DNA from: an uncultured Collinsella sp. | GTDB lineage: Bacteria > Actinomycetota > Coriobacteriia > Coriobacteriales > Coriobacteriaceae | Assembly (NCBI GenBank): GCA_959596495.1 | Contig: CAUFXK010000013.1 | Location: 1-38,153, forward strand | Length of the DNA: 38,153 nt | Reading direction: 5' to 3' | Shown here: positions 33,097 to 38,153 of the stretch, in pieces | How positions within the stretch are numbered: the stretch's first letter is position 1 | How the letters are laid out: each line of letters begins with the position of its first letter | The notes under the pieces: generated by a model | Seen by the model: only the letters and a program-made list of their open reading frames with translations | Databases searched by the model: none | What the model was told of the DNA's origin: nothing | Position numbers and translations under genes: made by a program

Positions 33097-33195
33097 CTAC
33101 TTTTCAAATGCGGCGCACACAAAGTGCCGGGTGAACAACTTGCTGGCGATGCCGGCGACGTTGCCTAAGATCAGCGCCGAGATAGCGGTGGTCAC
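33097..33195 (-). pseudogene. Possible remnant of a membrane-protein 3' end
   Basis: In the gap of about 470 bp between kduD and the GntR gene, a minus-strand frame of 33 codons encodes a hydrophobic helix-like stretch (TTAISALILGNVAGIA) and a charged tail ending in Lys and a stop. There is an in-frame stop shortly upstream and no ribosome site. It looks like the decayed C-terminus of a membrane protein, family not recognised. Confidence 0.25.
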
Positions 33196-33241
33196 GTCTG
33201 GTCACGTCAAAGCCACCTAAGTTGTGCATGGGTACCAGCGG

Positions 33242-33260
33242 CTCCTATTTCACCGCAACT
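33242..33260. repeat. Half copy of the TTGCGGTG-type repeat
   Basis: CTATTTCACCGCAACT matches one arm of the repeat at 34041-34103 (minus-strand sense TTGCGGTGAAATAGG). No matching opposite arm was found nearby. Confidence 0.4.
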
Positions 33261-33330
33261 GTAGGGATAGGGGATGCGATAGTATAACGTGGTGATATTC
33301 GACAAACCGTGAGCTTCATTCGAGGGCTTT

Positions 33331-34023
33331 ATGGAACAACACCAGCATTATCAGAGCCTGCAAGATCAGGCATACAACGCATTGCGCTCCAAGATCATCT
33401 ATGCCGAGCTCAGGCCCGGCACGCGCCTTTCGGCGATTGGTCTGGAAAAGGAGACGGGAATCGGGCGTACGCCCATTCGCGAGTCTTTTGTGCGCCTGCG
33501 CGAGCAGGAACTGGTGGAAACGCGTCCCAAAAGCGGCACCTATGTCTCAAAAATCAGCATGGAGCGCGCCGAGAACGCCTGCTTTTTGCGCGAGAAGCTC
33601 GAGAGGAGCGTACTCATTAAATGTTGTTCGGCTGCTACGTCCGAGCAAAAGCATCGGCTCGAGCAGATTCTTGCCGAGTCCGAGTCGCTCGACCATAGCG
33701 AAACGCGTCGCTTTTTTGATCTGGACAACCTGTTCCATGAGACGTGTTTTGAGATTGCCGGCCGCCACATGTTGTGGGATTGGATGAAGAGCGTCAACAC
33801 GCATTTCGAGCGATACAACTGGTTGCGTATGGTGTCGCAGGATCTGGACTGGGAGCCGATCCGTGGGCAGCATCGCCGGATTCTTGAGGCCATTAAGAAG
33901 GGCGATACCGACACGGCGAGCTACCTGGCAGAGACGCACCTGCATCTGATGCCCGAGGAGCAGGGCCCGGTTATCGCCTTGCATCCCGACTATTTCGAGC
34001 TGCCCAAAGACTCGGCCATCTAA
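33331..34023 (+). CDS. GntR family regulator (FadR/FCD subfamily)
   Basis: A 230-residue regulator. Winged helix-turn-helix at about residues 9-75 (AYNALRSKIIYAELRPGTRL, then GIGRTPIRESFVRLREQELV) and a helical FCD ligand-binding domain (about 80-215) with metal-ligand-like positions in LDNLFHETCF and the GQHRRILEAI segment. The subfamily commonly senses carboxylic acids, including uronates and their products. GAGGG precedes the ATG. It is divergent from kduD and convergent with eda. AGTATA before the gene may be its -10. Its target site was not identified; kduD, eda or kdgK are candidates. Confidence 0.88.
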   Translation: MEQHQHYQSLQDQAYNALRSKIIYAELRPGTRLSAIGLEKETGIGRTPIRESFVRLREQELVETRPKSGTYVSKISMERAENACFLREKLERSVLIKCCSAATSEQKHRLEQILAESESLDHSETRRFFDLDNLFHETCFEIAGRHMLWDWMKSVNTHFERYNWLRMVSQDLDWEPIRGQHRRILEAIKKGDTDTASYLAETHLHLMPEEQGPVIALHPDYFELPKDSAI

Positions 34024-34040
34024 TCCGTTCCCCTAATTAG

Positions 34041-34103
34041 TTGCGGTGAAATAGGGATTGTTTTGCGGCTTTGGCGGCGTAAACAGTCCGTATTTCACCG
34101 CAA
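34041..34103. repeat. Third copy of the TTGCGGTG-type inverted repeat
   Basis: Arms 34041-34057 and 34087-34103 are a 17-bp inverted repeat with one mismatch, 17 bp after the GntR stop. The sequence between the arms differs from copies 1 and 2, and no T-run follows. Confidence 0.65.
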
Positions 34104-34132
34104 GTACGGGGGTGCAATCGGGGCATGAAAAG

Positions 34133-34196
34133 GCTGCGGCGCCGCTTGGAGGAAAAACCGGAAGCAAGGGTCCATTCCTCCAGACGGCGCCGCAGC
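34133..34196. repeat. 22-bp inverted repeat hairpin
   Basis: Arms 34133-34154 and 34175-34196 pair at 20 of 22 positions plus one wobble, around a 20-nt loop. GTTTTGG follows on the plus side, so it may stop GntR transcription. Confidence 0.6.
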
Positions 34197-34259
34197 TGTT
34201 TTGGTGGCTCGGCTTTTGTCGAAGCGGCTCAGTTGGGCGCGGTCGCCAACCGAGTAGGA

Positions 34260-34360
34260 AAAGCGGCTCGGGGGCGTGTCGCTTCCGTCACGTTCTATCA
34301 GCATACAAGACGGTTTCGGTTCTTGTTCGTGACGGAAACGGCGCGCTTCCGAGCCGCTTT
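34260..34360. repeat. Nested inverted repeat before the eda terminator
   Basis: Three nested pairs: perfect 12 bp (34260-34271 with 34349-34360), perfect 10 bp TTCCGTCACG / CGTGACGGAA (34283-34292 with 34328-34337), and 6 bp ACAAGA / TCTTGT (34305-34310 with 34321-34326). No reading frame is supported. Confidence 0.6.
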
Positions 34361-34398
34361 AAAAGAAAGGGGGCGAGGTCTAGGACACGCCCCCTTTC
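34361..34398 (-). terminator. Terminator of eda
   Basis: A perfect 11-bp stem (GAAAGGGGGCG / CGCCCCCTTTC, 34365-34375 and 34388-34398). Read on the minus strand it is followed by TTTT. It lies 17 bp after the eda stop codon. Confidence 0.85.
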
Positions 34399-34415
34399 AC
34401 GATAGAGAGCTAAAC

Positions 34416-35057
34416 CTAGCCGCGGACCTTCTTGACGACGTCCATAGCCTCGCGGGCGATCTGCTCGACCTTGGAGAAGTCGCCGTCGGCGAACAGGGCC
34501 GGCTTGACCATCCAGGTGCCACCACAGGCGATGATGGCGCTGGAGCTCAGGTACTCCTCGACGTTGGCGGTGCTCACGCCGCCGGTGGGCATAAAGCGAT
34601 GACCGACAAACGGAGCGGCGAGGGCCTTGATGGTGTTCAGGCCACCATACTGAGCCGCGGGGAAGAACTTGGTGACCTTGAGGCCCAGGTTCTCGGCGGC
34701 GGTAACTTCGGAGGGGGTCACGGTGCCGGGCAGCACGGGCAGGTCGATGTCGATGCAGTGCTTCACGACGTCCTCGTTGTAACCCGGGGAGACGATGAAC
34801 TTGGCACCGGCAGCGCGGGCCTGCTCAACCTGCTCGACGGTCAGGACGGTACCGGCGCCAACACACATCTCGGGCTCGGCCTCGGCCATGGCGGCGATGC
34901 ACTCGGCGGCGCAAGCGGTGCGGAAGGTGACCTCGGCGGACTTCATGCCGGCAGACATCAGGGCGTGGGCGAGGGGAGCGGCGTCCTCGACCTTGTCGAG
35001 CACGACGACCGGCACGATGCCCAGGGACTCAAGCGTGGTGTAGAACTGATCGAACAT
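34416..35057 (-). CDS. eda: KDPG aldolase
   Basis: A 213-residue class I aldolase splitting 2-keto-3-deoxy-6-phosphogluconate into pyruvate and glyceraldehyde-3-phosphate (EC 4.1.2.14). Glu42 and Arg46 in AEVTFRT and Schiff-base Lys130 in VTKFFPA match E. coli Eda residues 45, 49 and 133. Phosphate-binding segments GVSTANVEEY and ACGGTWMV follow. The start at 35057 has AAAGGAAC 3 bases upstream. It is downstream of kdgK on the same strand, with 254 bp of hairpin-rich DNA between them, and it completes the shared end of both uronate branches. Confidence 0.96.
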   Translation of the reverse strand: MFDQFYTTLESLGIVPVVVLDKVEDAAPLAHALMSAGMKSAEVTFRTACAAECIAAMAEAEPEMCVGAGTVLTVEQVEQARAAGAKFIVSPGYNEDVVKHCIDIDLPVLPGTVTPSEVTAAENLGLKVTKFFPAAQYGGLNTIKALAAPFVGHRFMPTGGVSTANVEEYLSSSAIIACGGTWMVKPALFADGDFSKVEQIAREAMDVVKKVRG

Positions 35058-35107
35058 GATGTTCCTTTCGATGTACGGCGCGCGCGGGCGCGTGATTGCC
35101 AAATATG

Positions 35108-35189
35108 CTGGTCATGAGCCGGTTTTGGATTGGTTATCGGAGGCACTGCTTGGGGTCACAAGCAATTCCAAAACCGGCTACGCGACCAG
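35108..35189. repeat. Nested inverted repeat, first of three between kdgK and eda
   Basis: CTGGTC / GACCAG (35108-35113 with 35184-35189) encloses a perfect 13-bp pair AGCCGGTTTTGGA (35117-35129 with 35167-35179), which encloses TGCTTG / CAAGCA (35147-35152 with 35159-35164). Confidence 0.65.
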
Positions 35190-35204
35190 TCGTGTAGGGA
35201 ATGC

Positions 35205-35240
35205 CGGGCAAAACCGGAATGGGACTGGTGGTTTTGCCCG
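35205..35240. repeat. 11-bp perfect inverted repeat, second of three
   Basis: CGGGCAAAACC (35205-35215) with its reverse complement at 35230-35240, loop of 14 nt. Confidence 0.65.
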
Positions 35241-35257
35241 ACCGGAGGAATCGGGGA

Positions 35258-35297
35258 GCGGGCCGCAGGGGTATGGGTACAAAAAGCTGCGGCCCGC
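35258..35297. repeat. 11-bp perfect inverted repeat, third of three
   Basis: GCGGGCCGCAG (35258-35268) with its reverse complement at 35287-35297. It is the hairpin closest to the kdgK stop. On the minus strand the T-run falls in the loop, so it is not a classical terminator. Confidence 0.6.
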
Positions 35298-35311
35298 GGA
35301 ATGGGGACGGT

Positions 35312-36346
35312 TTAGCGCGCGACGCGGGTGCCACCGTCGGCGGCGGATGCCACGGCTGCGATCTCGTCTGCGGTCACCAGGTTGGAATCGCCCTTGATGG
35401 TGAGCTTGAGGATCGAGGCCGCGATGGCGTAGTTGACGGCAGCCTGCGGGTCAAAGTCGTTGATGAGGGCATGGACGAGGCCGGCGTTAAAAGCGTCGCC
35501 GGCGGCAACGCCCTCGAGCACGTGCACGTCGTGAGCAGGGGAGAACCAGTGCTCGCCGCTCTCGGCGTCAAAGAGCATGCCCATCCAAATGGAGCGCTCG
35601 ACGCAGGAGATGTTGCGGACGACCGAGGCGACCTTCTTGCAACCGTACTCAGCGCAGATCTGACGGGCCATCTCGACGTAGGTGTCGCGCTCCTCGATGC
35701 CGTGGGCAAGGGAGCCGGAGACGCAGGTCATACCGAGACCGGCAGGAGCGTCCTCGTCGTTGGCGATGCAGATGTCGACGAGCGGCAGGAGCTCCTTCAT
35801 GGTGGCCTGCGACTTCTCGGGCGACCACATCTTGCCGCGATAGTTCACGTCACAAACGGTGGTGATGCCTTTTGCGCGGCAGGCGGTGAGGGCATCCTTG
35901 CAGGCGGCGGCCATCTCATCGGAGACGGCAGGCGTCACGCCGGAGAAGTAGAAGACATCGACATCCTTGAGGATCTCGTCCCAGTCAAAGACGTCGCGCT
36001 TGGCCATGTTGATGGCAGAGTACTTGCGGTCGTAGACGCAGCCGTTGCCGCGCTGCGAGGCGCCGACCTCAAACACATAGGAGCCGAGACGGTCGCCCTG
36101 GCGCACGACGCGCGAGGTATCGACGTCGTAGACCTTCAGCGAACGCAGGGCGCACTCGCCCAGACGGTTGGCCGGGACAACGGAGACGTAAGCTGCCTTG
36201 TCACCCTGGTAGGCCAGGGAAAGCGCGGTGTTGGCTTCGGCGCCGCCGTAGCGGACATCAAACTCGGTCGCCTGCTCAATGCGCAGATGGTCTTTGGGCG
36301 AGAGCCTCATCATGATCTCGCCGAAGGTAAGAACCGTTTTACCCAT
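35312..36346 (-). CDS. kdgK: 2-keto-3-deoxygluconate kinase (PfkB family)
   Basis: A 344-residue sugar kinase phosphorylating KDG to KDPG (EC 2.7.1.45). The N-terminal GEIMMRLSP (9-17) and YGGAEANTALSLA (33-45) bind substrate as in KdgK. DVNYRGKMW (167-175) is a KdgK-type signature. The C-terminal anion-hole motif reads AAGDAF (281-286) where most PfkB kinases have GAGD; catalytic Asp284 is kept. The start at 36346 has AAGGAG 11 bases upstream. Upstream, tandem LacI-type operators separate it from the divergent regulator gene. eda follows on the same strand. Confidence 0.94.
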   Translation of the reverse strand: MGKTVLTFGEIMMRLSPKDHLRIEQATEFDVRYGGAEANTALSLAYQGDKAAYVSVVPANRLGECALRSLKVYDVDTSRVVRQGDRLGSYVFEVGASQRGNGCVYDRKYSAINMAKRDVFDWDEILKDVDVFYFSGVTPAVSDEMAAACKDALTACRAKGITTVCDVNYRGKMWSPEKSQATMKELLPLVDICIANDEDAPAGLGMTCVSGSLAHGIEERDTYVEMARQICAEYGCKKVASVVRNISCVERSIWMGMLFDAESGEHWFSPAHDVHVLEGVAAGDAFNAGLVHALINDFDPQAAVNYAIAASILKLTIKGDSNLVTADEIAAVASAADGGTRVAR

Positions 36347-36389
36347 GGTCGCGCAGCTCCTTCTTACTCGTGCGTACACCTTTGATATG

Positions 36390-36447
36390 GCGTTGGCACG
36401 GAGGTGCCAAGACGGTAGGGTACATCTTTGCACCTCCGTGCCAACGC
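36390..36447. repeat. 17-bp perfect inverted repeat in the kdgK leader
   Basis: GCGTTGGCACGGAGGTG (36390-36406) pairs with 36431-36447. The left part also forms TTGGCAC / GTGCCAA locally (36393-36410), so two alternative stems are possible in the kdgK 5'-UTR. Confidence 0.6.
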
Positions 36448-36450
36448 TTG

Positions 36451-36479
36451 CCGAAATCGGTTTACGAAATCGGTTTCGT
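36451..36479. promoter_or_regulatory. Two tandem LacI-type operators between kdgK and the second LacI gene
   Basis: ACGAAATCGGTTTCGT (36464-36479) is a 16-bp palindrome with one mismatched central pair. A second copy, CGAAATCGGTTTAC (36452-36465), lies 13 bp upstream and overlaps it. They differ from the GTGAACGTTCAC operators and are the likely target of the adjacent LacI protein, controlling itself and kdgK-eda. Confidence 0.6.
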
Positions 36480-36489
36480 TTCGAGTTGT

Positions 36490-36497
36490 AGTATACT
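36490..36497. promoter_or_regulatory. Symmetric -10 region AGTATACT
   Basis: The palindrome gives TATACT on both strands (five of six to consensus), so it could serve both kdgK and the LacI gene. It lies between TTGTAG (36486) and CTACAA (36501-36506). For kdgK, TTGCAA (36511-36516) is a possible -35 at a short 15-bp spacing. A GntR-type palindrome is the alternative reading. Confidence 0.35.
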
Positions 36498-36581
36498 CAT
36501 CTACAACGTTTTGCAAGCGAGATTTTTAAAAAAATGCCTAAAATGGCCCAGACAGCCGACAATTGGGAAACGGGGTGCGCT

Positions 36582-37604
36582 ATGGCGCAGATGAGAATCA
36601 AGGACATTGCCGCCGAGGCGGGCGTGAGCCCGGCCACGGTCTCGCGCTATCTCAACAACCGCCCCGGGCAGATGACCGAGGAAACCCGTGCTCGCATCGC
36701 GGCAGTTATCGAGCGCACCGGCTATCGTCCACGTGCCGCCGCGCGCAATCTGCGCAGTTCGCGTACCAACCTCATCGGCGTGATCTTGGCCGACATTGCT
36801 AACCCGTTCTCGAGCGCCATGCTCGAAGGGCTTTCCGCCAGCGCCGCCGCGCGCGGCTGCTCACTCATGACGGCCATTAGCGGCAATGATTCCGCCAAGG
36901 AAGCAGAGTCGCTCACCAGACTTATCGATGCCGGCGTGGACGGCCTGGTCGTCAACACCTGTGGCGGCAACGACGAGGCAATCGTCGCGGCAGCGGGACG
37001 CCTACCCGTTGTACTGCTCGACCGCGATGTTGCTGCCGGCGGTGTCGATCTGGTGACCTCCAACAACCGTGAGCTGGTCGCCGGCCTGGTAGACGCCTTG
37101 GCTGTCGCGGGCAGCGAGCGCCTGTGCCTGCTCACCGAGGCAAGCGACAACAGCCCCGTGCGTCGCGAGCGCGCCGAGGCCTTTGTCGATGAGCTTTCGC
37201 GACGCGGCCTTGCGGGCGAGGTCGTCACCCTGGCCGACGGTGGCGCCACGGGTGTCAGTCGCCTGGACGAGACCATCCGCGGCTATGCGGGTAAAAAGCT
37301 CGGCCTCATTGCCGTCAACGGCCTGGTCTTTCTGCGTCTGACCGAGGCACTGGCACAGTTGGGGCCCTCGTTGCCGGCTGGCCTCAAGATTGCGACGTTT
37401 GACGACTATCCCTGGAACCATGTGCTCTTTGGCGGTGTGACCACGGCCGCGCAGGACACCCTCACCATTGCCGAGCGCGTAGTCGAGCGTCTGTCCGAAC
37501 GCATCGACATCGTTACCACTACGGTGGGCGATGCCGCAAAGCTCGCTCCCAAGCGCATCGAGATCCCCGGCCACATCGAACACCGCGCCTCGACCTCGCG
37601 CTAG
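36582..37604 (+). CDS. LacI family regulator, likely of kdgK-eda
   Basis: A 340-residue LacI-type repressor. Helix-turn-helix at about residues 4-25 (RIKDIAAEAGVSPATVSRYL), hinge ARNLRSSRTNLIG, then a sugar-binding-like effector domain beginning GVILADIANPFSSAML. The start at 36582 has ACGGGG 9 bases upstream; the ATG at 36534 lacks a ribosome site and adds 16 residues, and the ATG at 36591 also lacks one. Divergent from kdgK with tandem CGAAATCGGTTT-type operators between. It differs from the other LacI protein in its recognition helix (TVSRYL against TVHKAL), consistent with a different operator. KDG or KDPG sensing is inference. Confidence 0.88.
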   Translation: MAQMRIKDIAAEAGVSPATVSRYLNNRPGQMTEETRARIAAVIERTGYRPRAAARNLRSSRTNLIGVILADIANPFSSAMLEGLSASAAARGCSLMTAISGNDSAKEAESLTRLIDAGVDGLVVNTCGGNDEAIVAAAGRLPVVLLDRDVAAGGVDLVTSNNRELVAGLVDALAVAGSERLCLLTEASDNSPVRRERAEAFVDELSRRGLAGEVVTLADGGATGVSRLDETIRGYAGKKLGLIAVNGLVFLRLTEALAQLGPSLPAGLKIATFDDYPWNHVLFGGVTTAAQDTLTIAERVVERLSERIDIVTTTVGDAAKLAPKRIEIPGHIEHRASTSR

Positions 37605-37606
37605 TC

Positions 37607-37641
37607 TGTGTGATAATATATAGACAATGTCATACAGGAGG
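37607..37641 (+). promoter_or_regulatory. Promoter and possible self-operator of the antitoxin-like gene
   Basis: GATAAT (37612-37617) is a probable -10. An imperfect inverted repeat, TGTGTGAT (37607-37614) and GTCATACA (37629-37636), surrounds it, as expected for autoregulation by a RelB-like domain. AGGAGG (37636-37641) is the ribosome site. Confidence 0.45.
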
Positions 37642-37646
37642 TATCC

Positions 37647-38141
37647 ATGGCTGCGTCTGTACTGAGTGTACGAGTGGACTCGTCAATTAAAGATTCATTT
37701 GCCGAGCTATGCGAAGAACTCGGCATGACTTCGTCTGTAGCGGTCAATATGTTTATGAGGCAGATGCTGCGCGAGCGCTCGCTGCCGTTTGTTCCTTCAC
37801 TTGGCAAAAACTCTGCGAGCGAAAGCGCCGCGGCGGGCATTTTGGATACTGCTCAGATTGAGTCAGCCGTCCGTGAGGCGGCCAGCTCGATTCCTGCCAT
37901 CAAAACCGTGATTCTTTTTGGCTCGTATGCCCGTGGCGAGGCACGTGCCGATAGTGATATTGACTTGCGTCTCGAAGTCGATCGAGAGCAGGGCTTTGGT
38001 CTTTTCGCGTTGTCGGCATTCGGCGAGGCGGTGCGCAAAGAAACTGGGAGGCAGGTTGACCTCGTCTCGAGCGACCATCTTGATGGCGATCTTGCCGCGG
38101 TAATCGAGCGCGAAGGAGTGATCCTTTATGATCGCGCGTAA
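37647..38141 (+). CDS. Antitoxin-like fusion: RelB/DinJ-type domain plus MNT nucleotidyltransferase
   Basis: A 164-residue two-part protein. Residues 3-50 resemble the RelB/DinJ ribbon-helix-helix antitoxin N-terminus (SVRVDSSIKDSFAELCEELG, then VAVNMFMRQMLRERSLPF). After a Ser/Ala-rich linker (51-66), residues 67-164 form a minimal nucleotidyltransferase: GSX10DXD with Gly92, Ser93, Asp104, Asp106 (GSYARGEARADSDIDL) and third acidic Asp138 in RQVDLV. MNT proteins of this type neutralise HEPN toxins by AMP transfer. AGGAGG lies 5 bases before the ATG. The following gene overlaps its end by 14 bp. The DNA-binding half would allow it to repress its own promoter. Family calls are firm, the function is inferred. 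Confidence 0.85.
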   Translation: MAASVLSVRVDSSIKDSFAELCEELGMTSSVAVNMFMRQMLRERSLPFVPSLGKNSASESAAAGILDTAQIESAVREAASSIPAIKTVILFGSYARGEARADSDIDLRLEVDREQGFGLFALSAFGEAVRKETGRQVDLVSSDHLDGDLAAVIEREGVILYDRA

Positions 38142-38153
38142 GTCAGACGGCCT
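38128..38153 (+). CDS. Start of a downstream gene, possible HEPN toxin (cut by window edge)
   Basis: An ATG at 38128 begins a frame reading MIARKSDG, open to the window end. AAGGAG (38113-38118) is 9 bases upstream, inside the antitoxin-like gene, and the two reading frames overlap by 14 bp. In known MNT-HEPN pairs the HEPN gene is the tightly coupled neighbour, so a HEPN/DUF86 protein is expected. Only eight codons are visible, so the identity is not shown by sequence. Confidence 0.5.

Noticed and set aside
32889..33122. 77-codon minus-strand frame between kduD and the GntR gene
   Set aside because: It overlaps the kduD operator region and has no recognisable features; the short remnant at 33097-33195 in another frame looks more protein-like.
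36534..36581. Upstream ATG for the second LacI gene
   Set aside because: It lacks a ribosome site and would place 16 unrelated residues before the conserved LacI N-terminus.
1..38153. tRNA, rRNA, CRISPR array or transposase genes
   Set aside because: No cloverleaf, rRNA segment, regularly spaced repeats or transposase/integrase motifs were seen on either strand.

Overview
This window looks like a chromosomal segment of a human-gut Coriobacteriia species, most likely Collinsella. The base composition is GC-rich, codons prefer C or G in the third position, Shine-Dalgarno sites are good, and the gene set (duplicate FeoA with FeoB, GPH symporter, uronate genes, KdpFABC/KdpDE, bile-acid-type ene-reductase) fits that group. 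The species assignment is inference. No rRNA, tRNA, CRISPR array, transposase or integrase gene was seen.

Layout. 1-540: end of an upstream terminator and an HPr-like PTS phosphocarrier with Asp at the usual Ser46 position. 540-4050: ferrous iron uptake block (two FeoA, FeoB, a Cys-rich FeoB-associated membrane peptide), with a DtxR/IdeR-like box before feoB. 4147-20503: pectin/hexuronate block, with a LacI regulator, uxaC-uxaB-uxaA, a GPH symporter, a GH28 polygalacturonase, a two-domain CE8 pectin methylesterase plus alpha/beta-hydrolase, an SGNH esterase, a GH105 unsaturated uronyl hydrolase, a TIM-barrel isomerase and a GltD-like flavoprotein. 20474-29008: potassium module kdpED (minus strand) divergent from kdpFABC (plus strand), flanked by direct repeats of about 120 bp that both carry the last codons of the GltD-like gene. 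29115-31064: Old Yellow Enzyme-type ene-reductase. 31203-37604: second half of the uronate pathway, with an RpiB/LacAB-type (DhuI-like) isomerase, KduD, a GntR regulator, Eda, KdgK and a second LacI regulator. 37647-38153: start of a toxin-antitoxin-like pair, an antitoxin with a RelB/DinJ-like N-terminus fused to a MNT nucleotidyltransferase, overlapping the start of a second gene cut by the window edge.

How the genes work together. None of the depolymerising enzymes has a visible signal peptide, so oligogalacturonides are probably imported and then cut inside the cell. Saturated galacturonate goes through UxaC, UxaB and UxaA to 2-keto-3-deoxygluconate (KDG). Unsaturated galacturonate released by GH105 goes through the DhuI-like isomerase and KduD to the same KDG. 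KdgK and Eda then give pyruvate and glyceraldehyde-3-phosphate. Both branches and the common trunk are present, but no pectate lyase gene is in the window.

Regulation visible in the DNA. A palindrome, GTGAACGTTCAC, and its variants occur as pairs 38-41 bp apart at the uxaC, symporter and GH105 promoters. One copy supplies the -35 (TTCACC) and the other sits just after the -10. Further copies lie before kduD. A different tandem operator (CGAAATCGGTTT-type) lies between kdgK and the second LacI gene. The intergenic regions from 31.9 to 36.5 kb are unusually rich in long perfect or nested inverted repeats.
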